64,000 nt of DNA from an uncultured SAR86 cluster bacterium (GCA_902591925.1 CACJCN010000001.1:70001-134000); one strand, 5' to 3'. Shown: positions 48,067-57,476, numbered from the stretch's first letter. Notes: generated from the letters alone by a model not told the origin. Made by a program: numbers and translations.

Positions 48067-48868
48067 TCTTATTCTTTAATAAATTTATATAATCTTTATC
48101 GAAATAGTTTCTTTTGTATTCATTTATGTAATTAGCCCAAATTAATTCAGTATAAATATTCATTAAGCTCCACTTTTGAATTTTTATATTAATGCTGTCA
48201 TTAATTTCATCTACTCCATAACCTTTAAGTAATTTATTTTTTTCTAATGTTTTGAGATTAAATGAGTCAATTAATTTAGATAAGTCTGAATACTTACTAT
48301 TAATACTTAAATATTCAAAATCAATAAAAACAATTTTATTATTTTTGAACATCACATTTGAAGAATTTAAATCATTATGACTAAGAACATAATTTTCTTT
48401 ACCTACATTTAGTTCATTAAATAGATCAACGGCATCATTAAAATATTTATTATCTAATTCTGATGAAGATACATTTAGATATAAATTAAATTGATCTTCA
48501 AAAGTTTTTATTTTTTTATGTGATGTAATTTCATGTAGCTCTTTTAATTTTTTTCCAAGTTGATAAGAATTATTAAATAGTTTGTCAGATGAATCCTTTT
48601 CAAAATATTCGTAAATAATTAACCCTGAATGTAAATCGTGAAATAAAATTTTTGGAGTAATATTTTTTGTAACAATTTTTTTGATTATTTCATTTTTTAA
48701 ATATTCATTAATGATTAATTTAAATTTATTTTTTTTTGATAACTTAAAAATTGATTTAGTGTTATTAAATTCTCCTAGAAATATTTGTGAAGTCTCTCCA
48801 TCACTAATCTGTTCTATGACTTTAAAATCATAATTTTCTTTTTTTAAAATTGTCTCTAATTCTTTCAT
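48032..48868 (-). CDS. Choline/thiamine kinase-like phosphotransferase, probable thiamine salvage kinase
   Basis: A 278-residue kinase of the APH/choline kinase fold. The catalytic loop is VLSHNDLNSSNVMF (HxDxxxxN) and the metal-binding motif is IVFIDFEYLSIN. The family includes choline kinase, LicA and the thiamine kinase ThiK. It overlaps the PnuC-family transporter by 4 bases in an operon headed by a TPP riboswitch, so phosphorylation of imported thiamine is the best guess: it would trap the vitamin and lead towards TPP. Substrate is inferred from context only. Confidence 0.8.
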   Translation of the reverse strand: MKELETILKKENYDFKVIEQISDGETSQIFLGEFNNTKSIFKLSKKNKFKLIINEYLKNEIIKKIVTKNITPKILFHDLHSGLIIYEYFEKDSSDKLFNNSYQLGKKLKELHEITSHKKIKTFEDQFNLYLNVSSSELDNKYFNDAVDLFNELNVGKENYVLSHNDLNSSNVMFKNNKIVFIDFEYLSINSKYSDLSKLIDSFNLKTLEKNKLLKGYGVDEINDSINIKIQKWSLMNIYTELIWANYINEYKRNYFDKDYINLLKNKIKQQKQYIKSI

Positions 48869-49434
48869 CTATATTCTAGTAATTTTTTATTCCAAGATTG
48901 ATATCCAAAAATAATAATTATTAGATATATAAAAAATAATAAAGAAGTTAGATATAGCTCTCTTGAGAAAAAAAGATATATAGATATTGAATCAATCACA
49001 AACCAGTAGATCCAATTTTCAATAATCTTTTTTGCTACCATGTATGTCGTGATAATCGCTCCAAATGTTGTAAATGCATCTAAAAATGGAAATACTGCAT
49101 TAGTATATTTTTCAAGAATTTTTCCTGAAATTATTGCAAGTATCACTACTAAGCTTATTGCGTATAAATGCTTTATTTTTTTCCATTTTTTAATCCTTAC
49201 AACACTTACTTCATTTGATACTTTATTCCATTGATTCCAACCATAAATGGCCATGGAAATGTAAAAAATTTGCAAAATTGCCTCCATTAATAGGCCAGCA
49301 TCAAGCATTATAAAGAAGTATAGAGATGCACTAATTATAGCCGCATACCAACACTTTATGTCTTCTTTAGCAGCTAAGACTAAATAAAGTATTGCTGTGA
49401 TAACAGCAATAATCTCTGGAATTAAATTTAACAC
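48865..49434 (-). CDS. pnuT: PnuC-family vitamin transporter, probable thiamine transporter PnuT
   Basis: A 189-residue inner-membrane protein with about seven hydrophobic helices and the family features LEIYGWNQW-like IYGWNQWNK, FTTFGAIITTYMVAKKIIENWIYWFVIDSISI and the terminal YQSWNKK. PnuC relatives take up nicotinamide riboside (PnuC), riboflavin (PnuX) or thiamine (PnuT) by facilitated diffusion driven by later phosphorylation. The TPP riboswitch upstream and the kinase gene downstream point to PnuT. It starts 5 bases after the TonB receptor stop. Confidence 0.88.
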   Translation of the reverse strand: MLNLIPEIIAVITAILYLVLAAKEDIKCWYAAIISASLYFFIMLDAGLLMEAILQIFYISMAIYGWNQWNKVSNEVSVVRIKKWKKIKHLYAISLVVILAIISGKILEKYTNAVFPFLDAFTTFGAIITTYMVAKKIIENWIYWFVIDSISIYLFFSRELYLTSLLFFIYLIIIIFGYQSWNKKLLEYR

Positions 49435-49439
49435 GGAAA

Positions 49440-51539
49440 CTAAAAATTATATCTAAGTGAAATGCCAATATTCTTAGGATCTCCTTGTCTTCTGTATAGA
49501 GTATCAATAAAGTTAGGCGCTTCGTTGCCAAAGAAAAATCCTCTAGTTGAATAGTATTTATCAAACAAATTTCTTATCCACATATCAGCAGTAAAATTAG
49601 CATTTGAGTATCCAAAAGTTAAGTTAGTTAATTGATAGCTTTTAGACTGATTGTCATGAGAATCTGAATAATAAAAACTACTTTTCCCATTGATGTCTAA
49701 TTTTAAATAGAAGTTATTTTTAAGATTTAAATTTCCACCAATAGAATATGAATGCTCGGGTGCATGAGCTTGTGATCTATTTTCTAGATCAATTCTTGAT
49801 TCCCAATTTTTTATGTTTGTTTTAAGGAATCCCAAATTAGCATATACATATAAATTATTTGCTATTAAATAACTTGAAGTAATTTCAATTCCATAGTTCT
49901 CTCCCTCTGCAGCATTCTGTGTTAGATATGAAAAAGTGTTAGGGTCACTTGGATCAACTTGTCTTGAAATCAAAACTTGTTGATCTTTTCTTTTAGAGAA
50001 AAATATTACAAGTGAGTAATTCAGATCTCTACCTTTTAGGTATGAACTTACACCCAATTCATAATTTGTTAAATATTCAGGATCGTAAATAAGAGATTGT
50101 TTTACTAAATTATCTGTAGCATCAAGACCTAAATTAAATCCACCTTGTTTATATCCTCTTGCTATTGAAAAATAAATATTTGAATCATCATTATTTTTTT
50201 TGACTAGCGAAATTTTTCCTCCACTCATACTATCTGAGGGACTAAAAGATTCATTATTTGAATCTTTATATTTAGAGTCCCAATTTTCCAATCTCAAACC
50301 AAAAGCAAGTTTAGTTTTATCTGTTAAAAAATAATCAACATTTCCGAACACTGATAAATTTTCAGATTTATAATTTCTTGAAATCGAAGATTCACTTGCA
50401 TATGGACCAAATGGATCAGACGGATCCCCATAAACCCCATCGTCTATAGTTAGATTTGATTCATCTAATTTACTAAAATCGAAACCAAAGACCCATTCAA
50501 ATGGATTATTTTGAGAAAAATCCTTATTTTTTGACAAAAAACGTATTTCTTGACTAAAAGTATCTCTTTTTCTTAATGTTTCAGAAAAATAATCATATGT
50601 ATATGGAAAGTGTGAGTCAGGATTACCCCAATCTGCATCATAACTGAAAACAACGTCAGTTTTTGTTGAGCTAGTTAAACTTTGGAGATCAAATTTATTT
50701 AAATTCTTAGTTATTTTTATTCCAATTGAGTCTGTTTTTTGTGAATCCATTCCAGGACGATCTGATAAAGTATTTAAGCTTCCATCAATTGTCCAAATAT
50801 CAGCTGGGTCATCCATATCAACTTTTGAAACAAGAAAATTAATATTTGTAGTGTCACCAATTTCCCAATCCAGTTTGTAACGTAAAGTTAGCTCATCTTT
50901 TTTTGATGTATCTGACTTATTTAAGTAAATATTTTTTCTAAATCCATCAGCATAGTCAGTTCTCATTACTAAACGATATTTCATTTTTTTATTCTTTAAT
51001 GGTCCTCCAAACGCAACACCGATATTTTGAGTTCCATAATCTCCGACAGTTAGCTCAGAAGTTCCTTCAAATTCATCTGTCGGATCTTTGGTCTTTATGT
51101 AAATTAATCCTGCTAAAGCATTCGCGCCAGTTCTCGATCCTTGAGGCCCACGAAATACTTCAACTTGATCAACATCAAATAAAGTTGCAATACCTCCCTG
51201 ACCAGAATAATCAATATCATCAATAAGAAATCCTACAGAAGAATTTGGTGTTCCTTGATAGCCAGATCTTTCACCAATACCTCTTATCTGAAAATATCTA
51301 GCTCTTGAATCTGAAGCTGCATAATTTAAATTTGGTACAAGATATGAAAGTTGCTGAAAATGTTTTACAGCTTGTGACCTAATTTTTTCTGACTGAATAA
51401 TTAAGATACTTGAATCTTCTTCAATTATAGATTTTTCTCGATACTCACCTTTTACAATTATTTCCTCGATGTCCTGTGAAAAGACATTAAATGTAAACAC
51501 CAAAGGCAATAAAAATAGAATTTTTTTTCTGATATACAT
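49440..51539 (-). CDS. TonB-dependent outer-membrane receptor, probably for thiamine
   Basis: A 699-residue receptor with signal peptide (MYIRKKILFLLPLVFTFNVFS), a TonB-box-like start IEEIIVKGEY, a plug domain (LVPNLNYAASDSRARYFQIRGIG, VEVFRGPQGSRTGANALAGLIYIKTK), and a 22-strand barrel ending in the usual aromatic residue (SLRYNF). I chose the ATG at 51539 over one 39 bases upstream because it gives a clean signal peptide and lies 8 bases after GGAGG in the riboswitch. TPP control and the PnuT and kinase genes behind it indicate thiamine or a thiamine precursor as the ligand. Confidence 0.9.
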   Translation of the reverse strand: MYIRKKILFLLPLVFTFNVFSQDIEEIIVKGEYREKSIIEEDSSILIIQSEKIRSQAVKHFQQLSYLVPNLNYAASDSRARYFQIRGIGERSGYQGTPNSSVGFLIDDIDYSGQGGIATLFDVDQVEVFRGPQGSRTGANALAGLIYIKTKDPTDEFEGTSELTVGDYGTQNIGVAFGGPLKNKKMKYRLVMRTDYADGFRKNIYLNKSDTSKKDELTLRYKLDWEIGDTTNINFLVSKVDMDDPADIWTIDGSLNTLSDRPGMDSQKTDSIGIKITKNLNKFDLQSLTSSTKTDVVFSYDADWGNPDSHFPYTYDYFSETLRKRDTFSQEIRFLSKNKDFSQNNPFEWVFGFDFSKLDESNLTIDDGVYGDPSDPFGPYASESSISRNYKSENLSVFGNVDYFLTDKTKLAFGLRLENWDSKYKDSNNESFSPSDSMSGGKISLVKKNNDDSNIYFSIARGYKQGGFNLGLDATDNLVKQSLIYDPEYLTNYELGVSSYLKGRDLNYSLVIFFSKRKDQQVLISRQVDPSDPNTFSYLTQNAAEGENYGIEITSSYLIANNLYVYANLGFLKTNIKNWESRIDLENRSQAHAPEHSYSIGGNLNLKNNFYLKLDINGKSSFYYSDSHDNQSKSYQLTNLTFGYSNANFTADMWIRNLFDKYYSTRGFFFGNEAPNFIDTLYRRQGDPKNIGISLRYNF

Positions 51540-51540
51540 A

Positions 51541-51623
51541 TGCAATTCCTCCGCAACTATTGTGTTGATCAGGTTCAAAGAGTTTCAAAAGATCTCAGGC
51601 AAAAAGCCACCCCTTTGCATCAA
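51541..51623 (-). ncRNA. TPP riboswitch (THI element)
   Basis: On the minus strand the conserved aptamer elements appear in order: GGGGTG, CTGAGA, TTTGAACCTGATC and GCGGAGGAA. Helices can be traced: P1 TGCAA/TTGCA, P2 CAAAGGG/CTCTTTG (one G-U), P3 GGC/GCC around TTTTT, and P4-5 CAAC/GTTG. The 3' element GCGGAGG doubles as the Shine-Dalgarno sequence, 8 bases before the receptor ATG at 51539. TPP binding should therefore directly hide the ribosome site. It controls the TonB receptor, PnuT and kinase operon. Confidence 0.96.
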
Positions 51624-51714
51624 TTATTATGTTAATAAATATTTTAATAATATGAAAGTAACTATAGTAAATAAAATATATCTATAAAAATTTTGCTTTC
51701 TTTATAACTTCATA

Positions 51715-53823
51715 TCAGTTATTTATAGAATTTAAAGCATAACCATAAATTTCTGAAATCTGATTTATTATTTTATCTTTTGGAGTGCCAGCTCCATGTC
51801 CCGCCCTATCTTCAATTCGAATTAATATTGGATTTTCGCAACCCTGATATTCTTGAAGTTTTGCTGCAAATTTATATGAATGAGAAGGAACAACCCGATC
51901 ATCACGACTTGCTGTTGTTACCAGTGTAGTTGGATAACATTTATCTTTCTCAATATTATGAAGTGGGCTATAAGCTAAAAGATTTTCGAACTCATCTTTT
52001 TTATCTACGGATCCATAATCACTTTCCCATGCCCAACCAATTGTAAATTTACTAAACCTCAACATATCAAGAACTCCAACTTGTGGAATAGCAACTTTGA
52101 ATAAATCTGGATTTTGTAACATGGTAGCTGCAACAAGAAGTCCTCCATTTGAACCACCAATAATTGCAGTAGTTTTTTCAGATCCAATATTATTTTCATG
52201 AAGAAATTTTGCAGCAAATGCAAAATCATCAAAAACATTTTGTTTGTTTAATAACATTCCAGCTTTATGCCATTCACTTCCATATTCTCCACCGCCTCTT
52301 AAATTTGCTACAACATATACCCCACCTAAATTTTTCCAAGCAGCATGGGTTTTTCTAAAACCTGGTAAAAGAGAAATATTAAATCCTCCATATCCATATA
52401 ACATCAAAGGAGTATCTTGATTTATTTCTAGACCTTTTTTGTAACTTATATGTATAGGAATTTTTGTTCCGTCTTTTGAAGGATAAAATTTTAGTTCTGA
52501 AACGTAATCCTCTGACTCATATCCATCAATTTCTTCTTTCCAAAAAAGTTTTACATCTAATGAATCCAAATTAATTTCATATATCTCTCTTGGGGTAACG
52601 TAATTTGAAACTGAAAAATAAGTTTCAGTGTCATCGATCTCTCCACCAAATCCTCCAATGGTTCCATTTTTTGGTAACTCAAGATCTTGAACAAAGTTTC
52701 CTGACAAATCAAAAATTTTTATACTGGAAAAAGTATCGACTAAATAATTTATGACAAATGAATTATTTATAACATTTACAGACCGAATAGAATTTTCTGA
52801 TTCTTGTATAACGTCATTCCATACAAAAGAGCCATTTTTTATTTCTAAATTTACGATTTTCCCATTTGGAGCACCTTCTGTAGTGTAAAACCATAAAATG
52901 CCATCTTTGCTGTCTATAAAACTATATGCCCCTATCAATTCATCAATTAAAGGAATGAATTTTTCACCAGCATTTAACTGTATATATAGCCTATTTCTCT
53001 CATCTGTTCCTTCAGATATAGATAAAATCTTAATATTAGAATCTTCTATTACATTTATGCCCCAACCCCATCTTGGTTGATCTGGATTTTCATATACAAC
53101 ATAGTCTTCAGATTGATCTGTACCAATTTTATGAAACATTAATTTTGGAGACTCATTTACTTCCTTTAAAAGCTCTCCCTGTGGCTCATCATATTTTTGA
53201 TAGAAAAAACCTGAATCATCATTCTCCCAGGATGCACCTGAAAATTTAGCCCATTTAATTTCGTCTTCAAGCACTTCACCGGTTTCAATATCTAACACTT
53301 TCCAAACTCTCCAGTCTGATCCTCCATCAGAAATTGAAAAAGCAATCATATCAGCTGAATTATTAACACTTGTGCCGCCTAAAGATATGGTCCCATCATC
53401 TGAAAAAGTATTTGGATCTATCAAAACACGCTCATCACACTTATCACAATCCTTGATCATCAATTTACTTTGTTGGAAAGATCCATCGTTGAAATAATAA
53501 AAAGTCTTATCTTCAATTTTGTAAGGGATAGAAATTGATTCATTTTCCCAAATTTGTTTAAGATAGTTTGCTATATTTTTTTTGTACTTATTGTTACTAA
53601 TAAATGTTTTAGTAAATTTATTTTGTCTCTTGACCCAGTCAAGAGAATCATCGCTTGTAAAATCTTCAAGCCATCTGTAGGAATCTGATATTTCGTATCC
53701 ATGAATAGTTTCAGCAAATTCTTCTTTTTTAGTTTCAGGATAACTAGATGTATTCTGATTTGAGCAAGATGTGATAACTAATATTAAAAATATATTTAGA
53801 CATAATTTATACATAGATTGCAT
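51715..53823 (-). CDS. Prolyl oligopeptidase family (S9A) lipoprotein
   Basis: A 702-residue serine peptidase that cleaves short peptides after proline. The N-terminus has a lipoprotein signal with ITSC (Cys20), so it is probably membrane-anchored in the periplasm. The beta-propeller starts with HGYEISDSYRWLEDFTS (typical of prolyl endopeptidase). The C-terminal hydrolase domain has GGFNISLLPGF, LRGGGEYGSEWHKAG, the nucleophile in IIGGSNGGLLVAATMLQ, the acid in TASRDDRVVPSHSYKF and the His in DRAGHGAGTP. An in-frame ATG three codons later is an alternative start. Proline released from peptides could feed PutA (57477). Confidence 0.95.
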   Translation of the reverse strand: MQSMYKLCLNIFLILVITSCSNQNTSSYPETKKEEFAETIHGYEISDSYRWLEDFTSDDSLDWVKRQNKFTKTFISNNKYKKNIANYLKQIWENESISIPYKIEDKTFYYFNDGSFQQSKLMIKDCDKCDERVLIDPNTFSDDGTISLGGTSVNNSADMIAFSISDGGSDWRVWKVLDIETGEVLEDEIKWAKFSGASWENDDSGFFYQKYDEPQGELLKEVNESPKLMFHKIGTDQSEDYVVYENPDQPRWGWGINVIEDSNIKILSISEGTDERNRLYIQLNAGEKFIPLIDELIGAYSFIDSKDGILWFYTTEGAPNGKIVNLEIKNGSFVWNDVIQESENSIRSVNVINNSFVINYLVDTFSSIKIFDLSGNFVQDLELPKNGTIGGFGGEIDDTETYFSVSNYVTPREIYEINLDSLDVKLFWKEEIDGYESEDYVSELKFYPSKDGTKIPIHISYKKGLEINQDTPLMLYGYGGFNISLLPGFRKTHAAWKNLGGVYVVANLRGGGEYGSEWHKAGMLLNKQNVFDDFAFAAKFLHENNIGSEKTTAIIGGSNGGLLVAATMLQNPDLFKVAIPQVGVLDMLRFSKFTIGWAWESDYGSVDKKDEFENLLAYSPLHNIEKDKCYPTTLVTTASRDDRVVPSHSYKFAAKLQEYQGCENPILIRIEDRAGHGAGTPKDKIINQISEIYGYALNSINN

Positions 53824-53842
53824 ATTACTTTACAATTGCCAT

Positions 53843-54517
53843 ATGAATCAATTTAAAAGTTCTTGGGAATTTACATTTTCAAATTGGAAATATTTTTTAG
53901 CTTTAGGTTTGCCTCTAATAGTCATAGAAAGTTTATCAGCTTTTTTAATTATACCTCTAGGAGAAATGACTCAACCAGAAGATTTCGTAGGATTTTTTGA
54001 ATCAAATGGGTTAATAATCGGACTAGTTACCATTACTGGTTTAGTCTTACAAATTTCACTTATTGGAGGGCTTTGGGTAAGCTACATGGCAATTGACTCG
54101 AAGCAAGATATAAATCCAATTAATGCATTACAAGCTGGTCTTGCAAAATTTTTTCCAATACTCGGTGCATATATATTAATAGTTATAGCATCAGCATTTG
54201 GATTCCTTTTGTTAATACTTCCAGGTATTTACCTAACTGCAAGATTTTCTTTATATGCAGCTCATATTATGTTTGAAGATAGCAAAGTTTTTGAATCGAT
54301 AGGTGCCTCATGGGAAAAAACAGATGAACATGGATCAAGGTTATTTATGTTTACTTTAATCTTTGCTCTTTTAATATTATTTTCAGTTTTAATTGTTAGT
54401 AGTGTTGTGCCTGCCGGCTTTGCTCAAGCACTTATAAATTCTTCTATTGAATATGCGATGACCATTCCATTAGGTTATATATATTTCACTCTTTATAAAT
54501 CAATTAAAACTAACTAG
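53843..54517 (+). CDS. Multi-pass membrane protein, YciC/UPF0259-like
   Basis: A 224-residue protein with about six hydrophobic segments, including FLALGLPLIVIESLSAFLIIPL, LVTITGLVLQISLIGGLWV, FGFLLLILPGIYLTARFSLYAAHIMF and the following FTLIFALLILFSVLIV. The LPGIYLxxRxxLAxxIMxxExxxxxxAIxxSWxxT pattern resembles YciC-like and related DUF975-type proteins; function unknown. I chose the ATG at 53843 because the in-frame ATG at 53771 would extend antisense into the prolyl oligopeptidase and add a polar, non-conserved stretch. Confidence 0.65.
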   Translation: MNQFKSSWEFTFSNWKYFLALGLPLIVIESLSAFLIIPLGEMTQPEDFVGFFESNGLIIGLVTITGLVLQISLIGGLWVSYMAIDSKQDINPINALQAGLAKFFPILGAYILIVIASAFGFLLLILPGIYLTARFSLYAAHIMFEDSKVFESIGASWEKTDEHGSRLFMFTLIFALLILFSVLIVSSVVPAGFAQALINSSIEYAMTIPLGYIYFTLYKSIKTN

Positions 54518-54522
54518 ATTAA

Positions 54523-54551
54523 TTGTCCAAATCTTAATTCAAAGGTAGAAT
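54523..54551 (+). promoter_or_regulatory. Promoter of tRNA-Ile
   Basis: TTGTCC (54523-54528) and TAGAAT (54546-54551) with a 17-base spacer stand 14 bases before the tRNA. It overlaps nothing and directly follows the membrane-protein gene. Confidence 0.6.
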
Positions 54552-54565
54552 GCTCATTCGTTATA

Positions 54566-54644
54566 GGGCCTGTAGCTCAGTTTTGGTTAGAGCGTTCGAC
54601 TGATAATCGAGAGGTCGGAAGTTCGAGTCTTCCCAGGCCCACCA
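54566..54644 (+). tRNA. ileT: tRNA-Ile (anticodon GAU)
   Basis: A complete cloverleaf of 79 nt with encoded CCA. Acceptor GGGCCTG/CAGGCCC, D stem GCTC/GAGC with an 11-nt loop, anticodon stem TTCGA/TCGAG (first pair U-G) with loop CTGATAA giving anticodon GAT, and T stem GGAAG/CTTCC with loop TTCGAGT. A run of T follows. This is the isoacceptor that usually sits in the 16S-23S spacer; here it stands alone. Confidence 0.97.
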
Positions 54645-54674
54645 TTTTTTGAAAAAGTTCTGATAAAATTAGTC

Positions 54675-54872
54675 ATGGAAAAATTTCTAGAAATCATTCT
54701 TGATCATAACAAGATATGGTTTGGTTTAATTTTTATTGGAAGTGTATTAAATGCAGTTTCTCAAGAACTTGTTGTCTTAAATCAAGTTCCATATCTTTCA
54801 TTAATTAGTTTTCTAACAGGTTTTGTTATTGGGCTAGTGGCACACATTAGAGGAAAATGGTTATGGGTGTAG
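54675..54872 (+). CDS. Small two-helix membrane protein
   Basis: A 65-residue protein I do not recognise. It has two hydrophobic helices (about 15-33 with IWFGLIFIGSVLNAVSQ, and 41-57 with SLISFLTGFVIGLVAHI) joined by a short loop, and a basic-aromatic end RGKWLWV. Its last 10 bases overlap the start of the desaturase-family gene, so the two are probably translated together and the protein could be a partner of that enzyme. Confidence 0.6.
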   Translation: MEKFLEIILDHNKIWFGLIFIGSVLNAVSQELVVLNQVPYLSLISFLTGFVIGLVAHIRGKWLWV

Positions 54873-55762
54873 ATATCAAAGATGCTGTATCTGAAGAGTT
54901 TTCATTTGAAAAAGAAAAAGCTGTTGCTAAAAAATATGCTCAAAGATTTCAATGGGAAATGATTCTAATTGGCATTGGTCAAGCCTGTGTATGGTTAAGT
55001 TTATGGCCATTGGTTATGTTCGGGATTATTCCTCTATGGCTAGGATTTGTTGTAGCTTGCTTTTGTGCCTGTATGGCTTACCTACCGTCTCATGAAGCAC
55101 AGCATGGAAACTACTCAAGAGGTGATCCTAAGAAAAGATGGATTGACGCATTAGTTGGGCACATTACTCTGATAACCGTAATGTTTCCATATGAAATATT
55201 GAGAGTGACGCACATGAAGCATCATGCATATACAAATCATGATGATAAAGATCCTGATTTTTTAACTTCGAATGCAAAATCTGTAAAAGAAGTTATCTTA
55301 CTTTCACTTGATGGTACATCTCCAGACTACCAAAAATACAAAGAGGTATATTCTAGTGATGCTGCATTCCAAAAAGCTTTTGAAAAAGGAGTAAAAGTTT
55401 CTTTAGCTTACAGATTAACTTTAATGTCACTAGTTTTTCTTTTCCCACTTCAAACATTACTTTTGTGGTGGTTGCCTGCAAAGATAGGCGTCTTATACAC
55501 AACTCTTTTCTTTTCATATTATCCACATATTGGTACTGAAATTGGCAGATATAAAAACACAAGATTTTGGCAACATTGGATGCCAAGATACATTAACCAC
55601 TCAATGCAATTACATTTTGTTCACCATCTTCATCCAAATATTGGCCATTATGATGAGCCAAGAGCAATTGAAGAATTGAAACCATTTTTAATAGCCAGAG
55701 GGGTTCCTGGTGCGGAAGAAATACCTGACAGAATTACCTACAATCCTCTAATTAAAATTTAA
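54863..55762 (+). CDS. Membrane fatty-acid desaturase/hydroxylase family enzyme
   Basis: A 299-residue membrane diiron enzyme. Three histidine boxes are clear: HEAQHGN (HxxxH), HMKHHAYTNHDDKDPD (HxxHH) and HFVHHLHPNIGHYDEPRA (HxxHH). Four hydrophobic segments surround them. The family includes acyl desaturases and carotenoid hydroxylases and ketolases, and the sequence alone does not separate these. I chose the ATG at 54863, nine bases after AGAGG, over that at 54857. The gene overlaps the small membrane protein before it; its end overlaps the FKBP gene by 4 bases. Confidence 0.85.
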   Translation: MGVDIKDAVSEEFSFEKEKAVAKKYAQRFQWEMILIGIGQACVWLSLWPLVMFGIIPLWLGFVVACFCACMAYLPSHEAQHGNYSRGDPKKRWIDALVGHITLITVMFPYEILRVTHMKHHAYTNHDDKDPDFLTSNAKSVKEVILLSLDGTSPDYQKYKEVYSSDAAFQKAFEKGVKVSLAYRLTLMSLVFLFPLQTLLLWWLPAKIGVLYTTLFFSYYPHIGTEIGRYKNTRFWQHWMPRYINHSMQLHFVHHLHPNIGHYDEPRAIEELKPFLIARGVPGAEEIPDRITYNPLIKI

Positions 55763-56214
55763 TTAACTGCGATTAGCTCTATATCAAATATAAGAATAGA
55801 ATTTGAAGGTATACCTGGTCTTCCCTCCTCTCCATAGGCCATAGTAGGATCTATAAATGCTCTCCATTTGTCTCCTACCTTCATTAATGAAATTATTTTT
55901 TGACACCCTTTGATCAATTTAGATAATTCGATTGTTAATGGTTCAGAATCCAAAGAGCTCCAAAAAACCTCACCATTAGTGAGTGTCCCATGAAAGTGGG
56001 CAGAAATAATTTGATCTGAGTTTGGTGATATTCCTTCAGGATTTCCCTCCTCTAATACAAGATATTGAAGTCCTGATTCAATTTCAGTAACTCTATTATC
56101 AGATTTATTATCTATGAAGAATTGTAAATTTTCTATTTGTTTAATATTTGGACTATCTTGAACACAACCTGTCAAATTTATTAGAAGGCATGATACAAAA
56201 AATATTTTATTCAT
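55759..56214 (-). CDS. FKBP-type peptidyl-prolyl isomerase, lipoprotein
   Basis: A 151-residue periplasmic isomerase with a lipobox LTGC (Cys17). The FKBP domain (about 40-150) shows [34 protein letters not shown], the following [32 protein letters not shown] and [16 protein letters not shown], as in FkpA/FklB/Mip-like proteins. It lacks the N-terminal dimerisation domain of Mip and FkpA. The usual V in KGxxEGxxxM is Cys-Gln-Lys here. It overlaps tyrS by 4 bases. Confidence 0.9.
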   Translation of the reverse strand: MNKIFFVSCLLINLTGCVQDSPNIKQIENLQFFIDNKSDNRVTEIESGLQYLVLEEGNPEGISPNSDQIISAHFHGTLTNGEVFWSSLDSEPLTIELSKLIKGCQKIISLMKVGDKWRAFIDPTMAYGEEGRPGIPSNSILIFDIELIAVN

Positions 56215-57398
56215 ACCTTGATTTTTAGAAACTTTCTTTTTCCAACTTGGTAAATATTTTCTGTGCCTTTATCTATTTCAAATTTTGAATCCGAAACTTT
56301 TTCTGAATTAATCTTTATTCCTCCTTGTTGAATTAATCTATTTCCCTCTGAAACGCTAGCGATCATTCCTGATTCTTTCAATAGATTAACCAACAAAATA
56401 GAATCTTCATCAATATCTATTGTTTTAGATTCAATTTCATCAGGTATATTGCCTTTTTGAAATCTGTTTAAAAATATTTCCCTACATTTTTCACCATCTC
56501 CTTGTTTATGAAATCTGTCTACAAGTTCTTCAGCTAATATGAATTTAATATCTCTTGGATTTTTACCGTTTTTCATTTCATTTTTTAAACTAGAGATATC
56601 ATCCTCGGGAATAAAACTAAGCAAATCAAACCATCGCCACATTAATTCGTCAGAAATGGACATAATTTTCCCAAACATCTCGTTAGGCTCCTCATCAATT
56701 GCAATATAGTTATCTAGAGATTTAGACATTTTGTTTACTCCATCTAGACCCTCTAATATTGGAACAGTAATTACAACTTGAGGTTCCTGGTCATAGTCTC
56801 TTTGTAATTCTCTTCCAACCAAAAGATTAAACTTTTGGTCAGTTCCTCCACATTCTACATCTGCTTTTAAAGCTACAGAATCATATCCTTGAACTAGAGG
56901 ATATAGAAACTCATGAATAGCAATACTTTTATTCGATGTAAAACGCTTATTAAAGTCATCTCTTTCTAGCATTCTTGCAACATTATATTTTGAAGCGAGT
57001 TTTATTAATCCATTTGCACCTAAGTCATCACACCACTCTGAATTGAATCTAACCTCAGTAAGTTCCTTTTTTAATATTTTAAAAACTTGCTTTTCATATG
57101 TCTTAGCGTTTTTAACAAGATCTTCTGAATTAAGAATTGGTCTTGTCTTATTTGTACCTGATGGATCCCCAATTCTCCCCGTGAAGTCTCCTATTAAAAA
57201 TATTACTTTGTGACCCAAGTCTTGGAAATGTCTTAACTTATTAAGCAAGACTGTGTGACCAAAATGAAGATCTGGAGCTGTTGGGTCAAATCCAGCTTTT
57301 ACAATAAGTTGCCTTCCTGATTCAAACTTCTTGTGTAGGTCTTCCTCCGTAAGAATTTCATCAGAGCCCCTTTTAATAAGCTTTAGTTCTTCCTTCAT
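56211..57398 (-). CDS. tyrS: Tyrosyl-tRNA synthetase
   Basis: TyrS charges tRNA-Tyr. The protein (395 aa) has the class I signature as HFGH in [35 protein letters not shown], the KMSKS loop in [16 protein letters not shown], and a C-terminal S4 domain ([17 protein letters not shown]). The HFGH form belongs to the TyrZ branch found in Pseudomonas and Acinetobacter, not the E. coli type. The start at 57398 matches the family; an upstream ATG adds 13 hydrophobic residues. Confidence 0.96.
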   Translation of the reverse strand: MKEELKLIKRGSDEILTEEDLHKKFESGRQLIVKAGFDPTAPDLHFGHTVLLNKLRHFQDLGHKVIFLIGDFTGRIGDPSGTNKTRPILNSEDLVKNAKTYEKQVFKILKKELTEVRFNSEWCDDLGANGLIKLASKYNVARMLERDDFNKRFTSNKSIAIHEFLYPLVQGYDSVALKADVECGGTDQKFNLLVGRELQRDYDQEPQVVITVPILEGLDGVNKMSKSLDNYIAIDEEPNEMFGKIMSISDELMWRWFDLLSFIPEDDISSLKNEMKNGKNPRDIKFILAEELVDRFHKQGDGEKCREIFLNRFQKGNIPDEIESKTIDIDEDSILLVNLLKESGMIASVSEGNRLIQQGGIKINSEKVSDSKFEIDKGTENIYQVGKRKFLKIKV

Positions 57399-57476
57399 AT
57401 TACTATCATAGTATTTTTGGAAGATTATTAGAATCACAAAGTTGCTACTTAGTGCTTAAACATTAAAATAGTTGCT

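Noticed and set aside
53771-53842. N-terminal extension of the YciC-like membrane protein.
   Set aside because: It overlaps the start of the opposite prolyl oligopeptidase and is polar and unlike a membrane-protein start.
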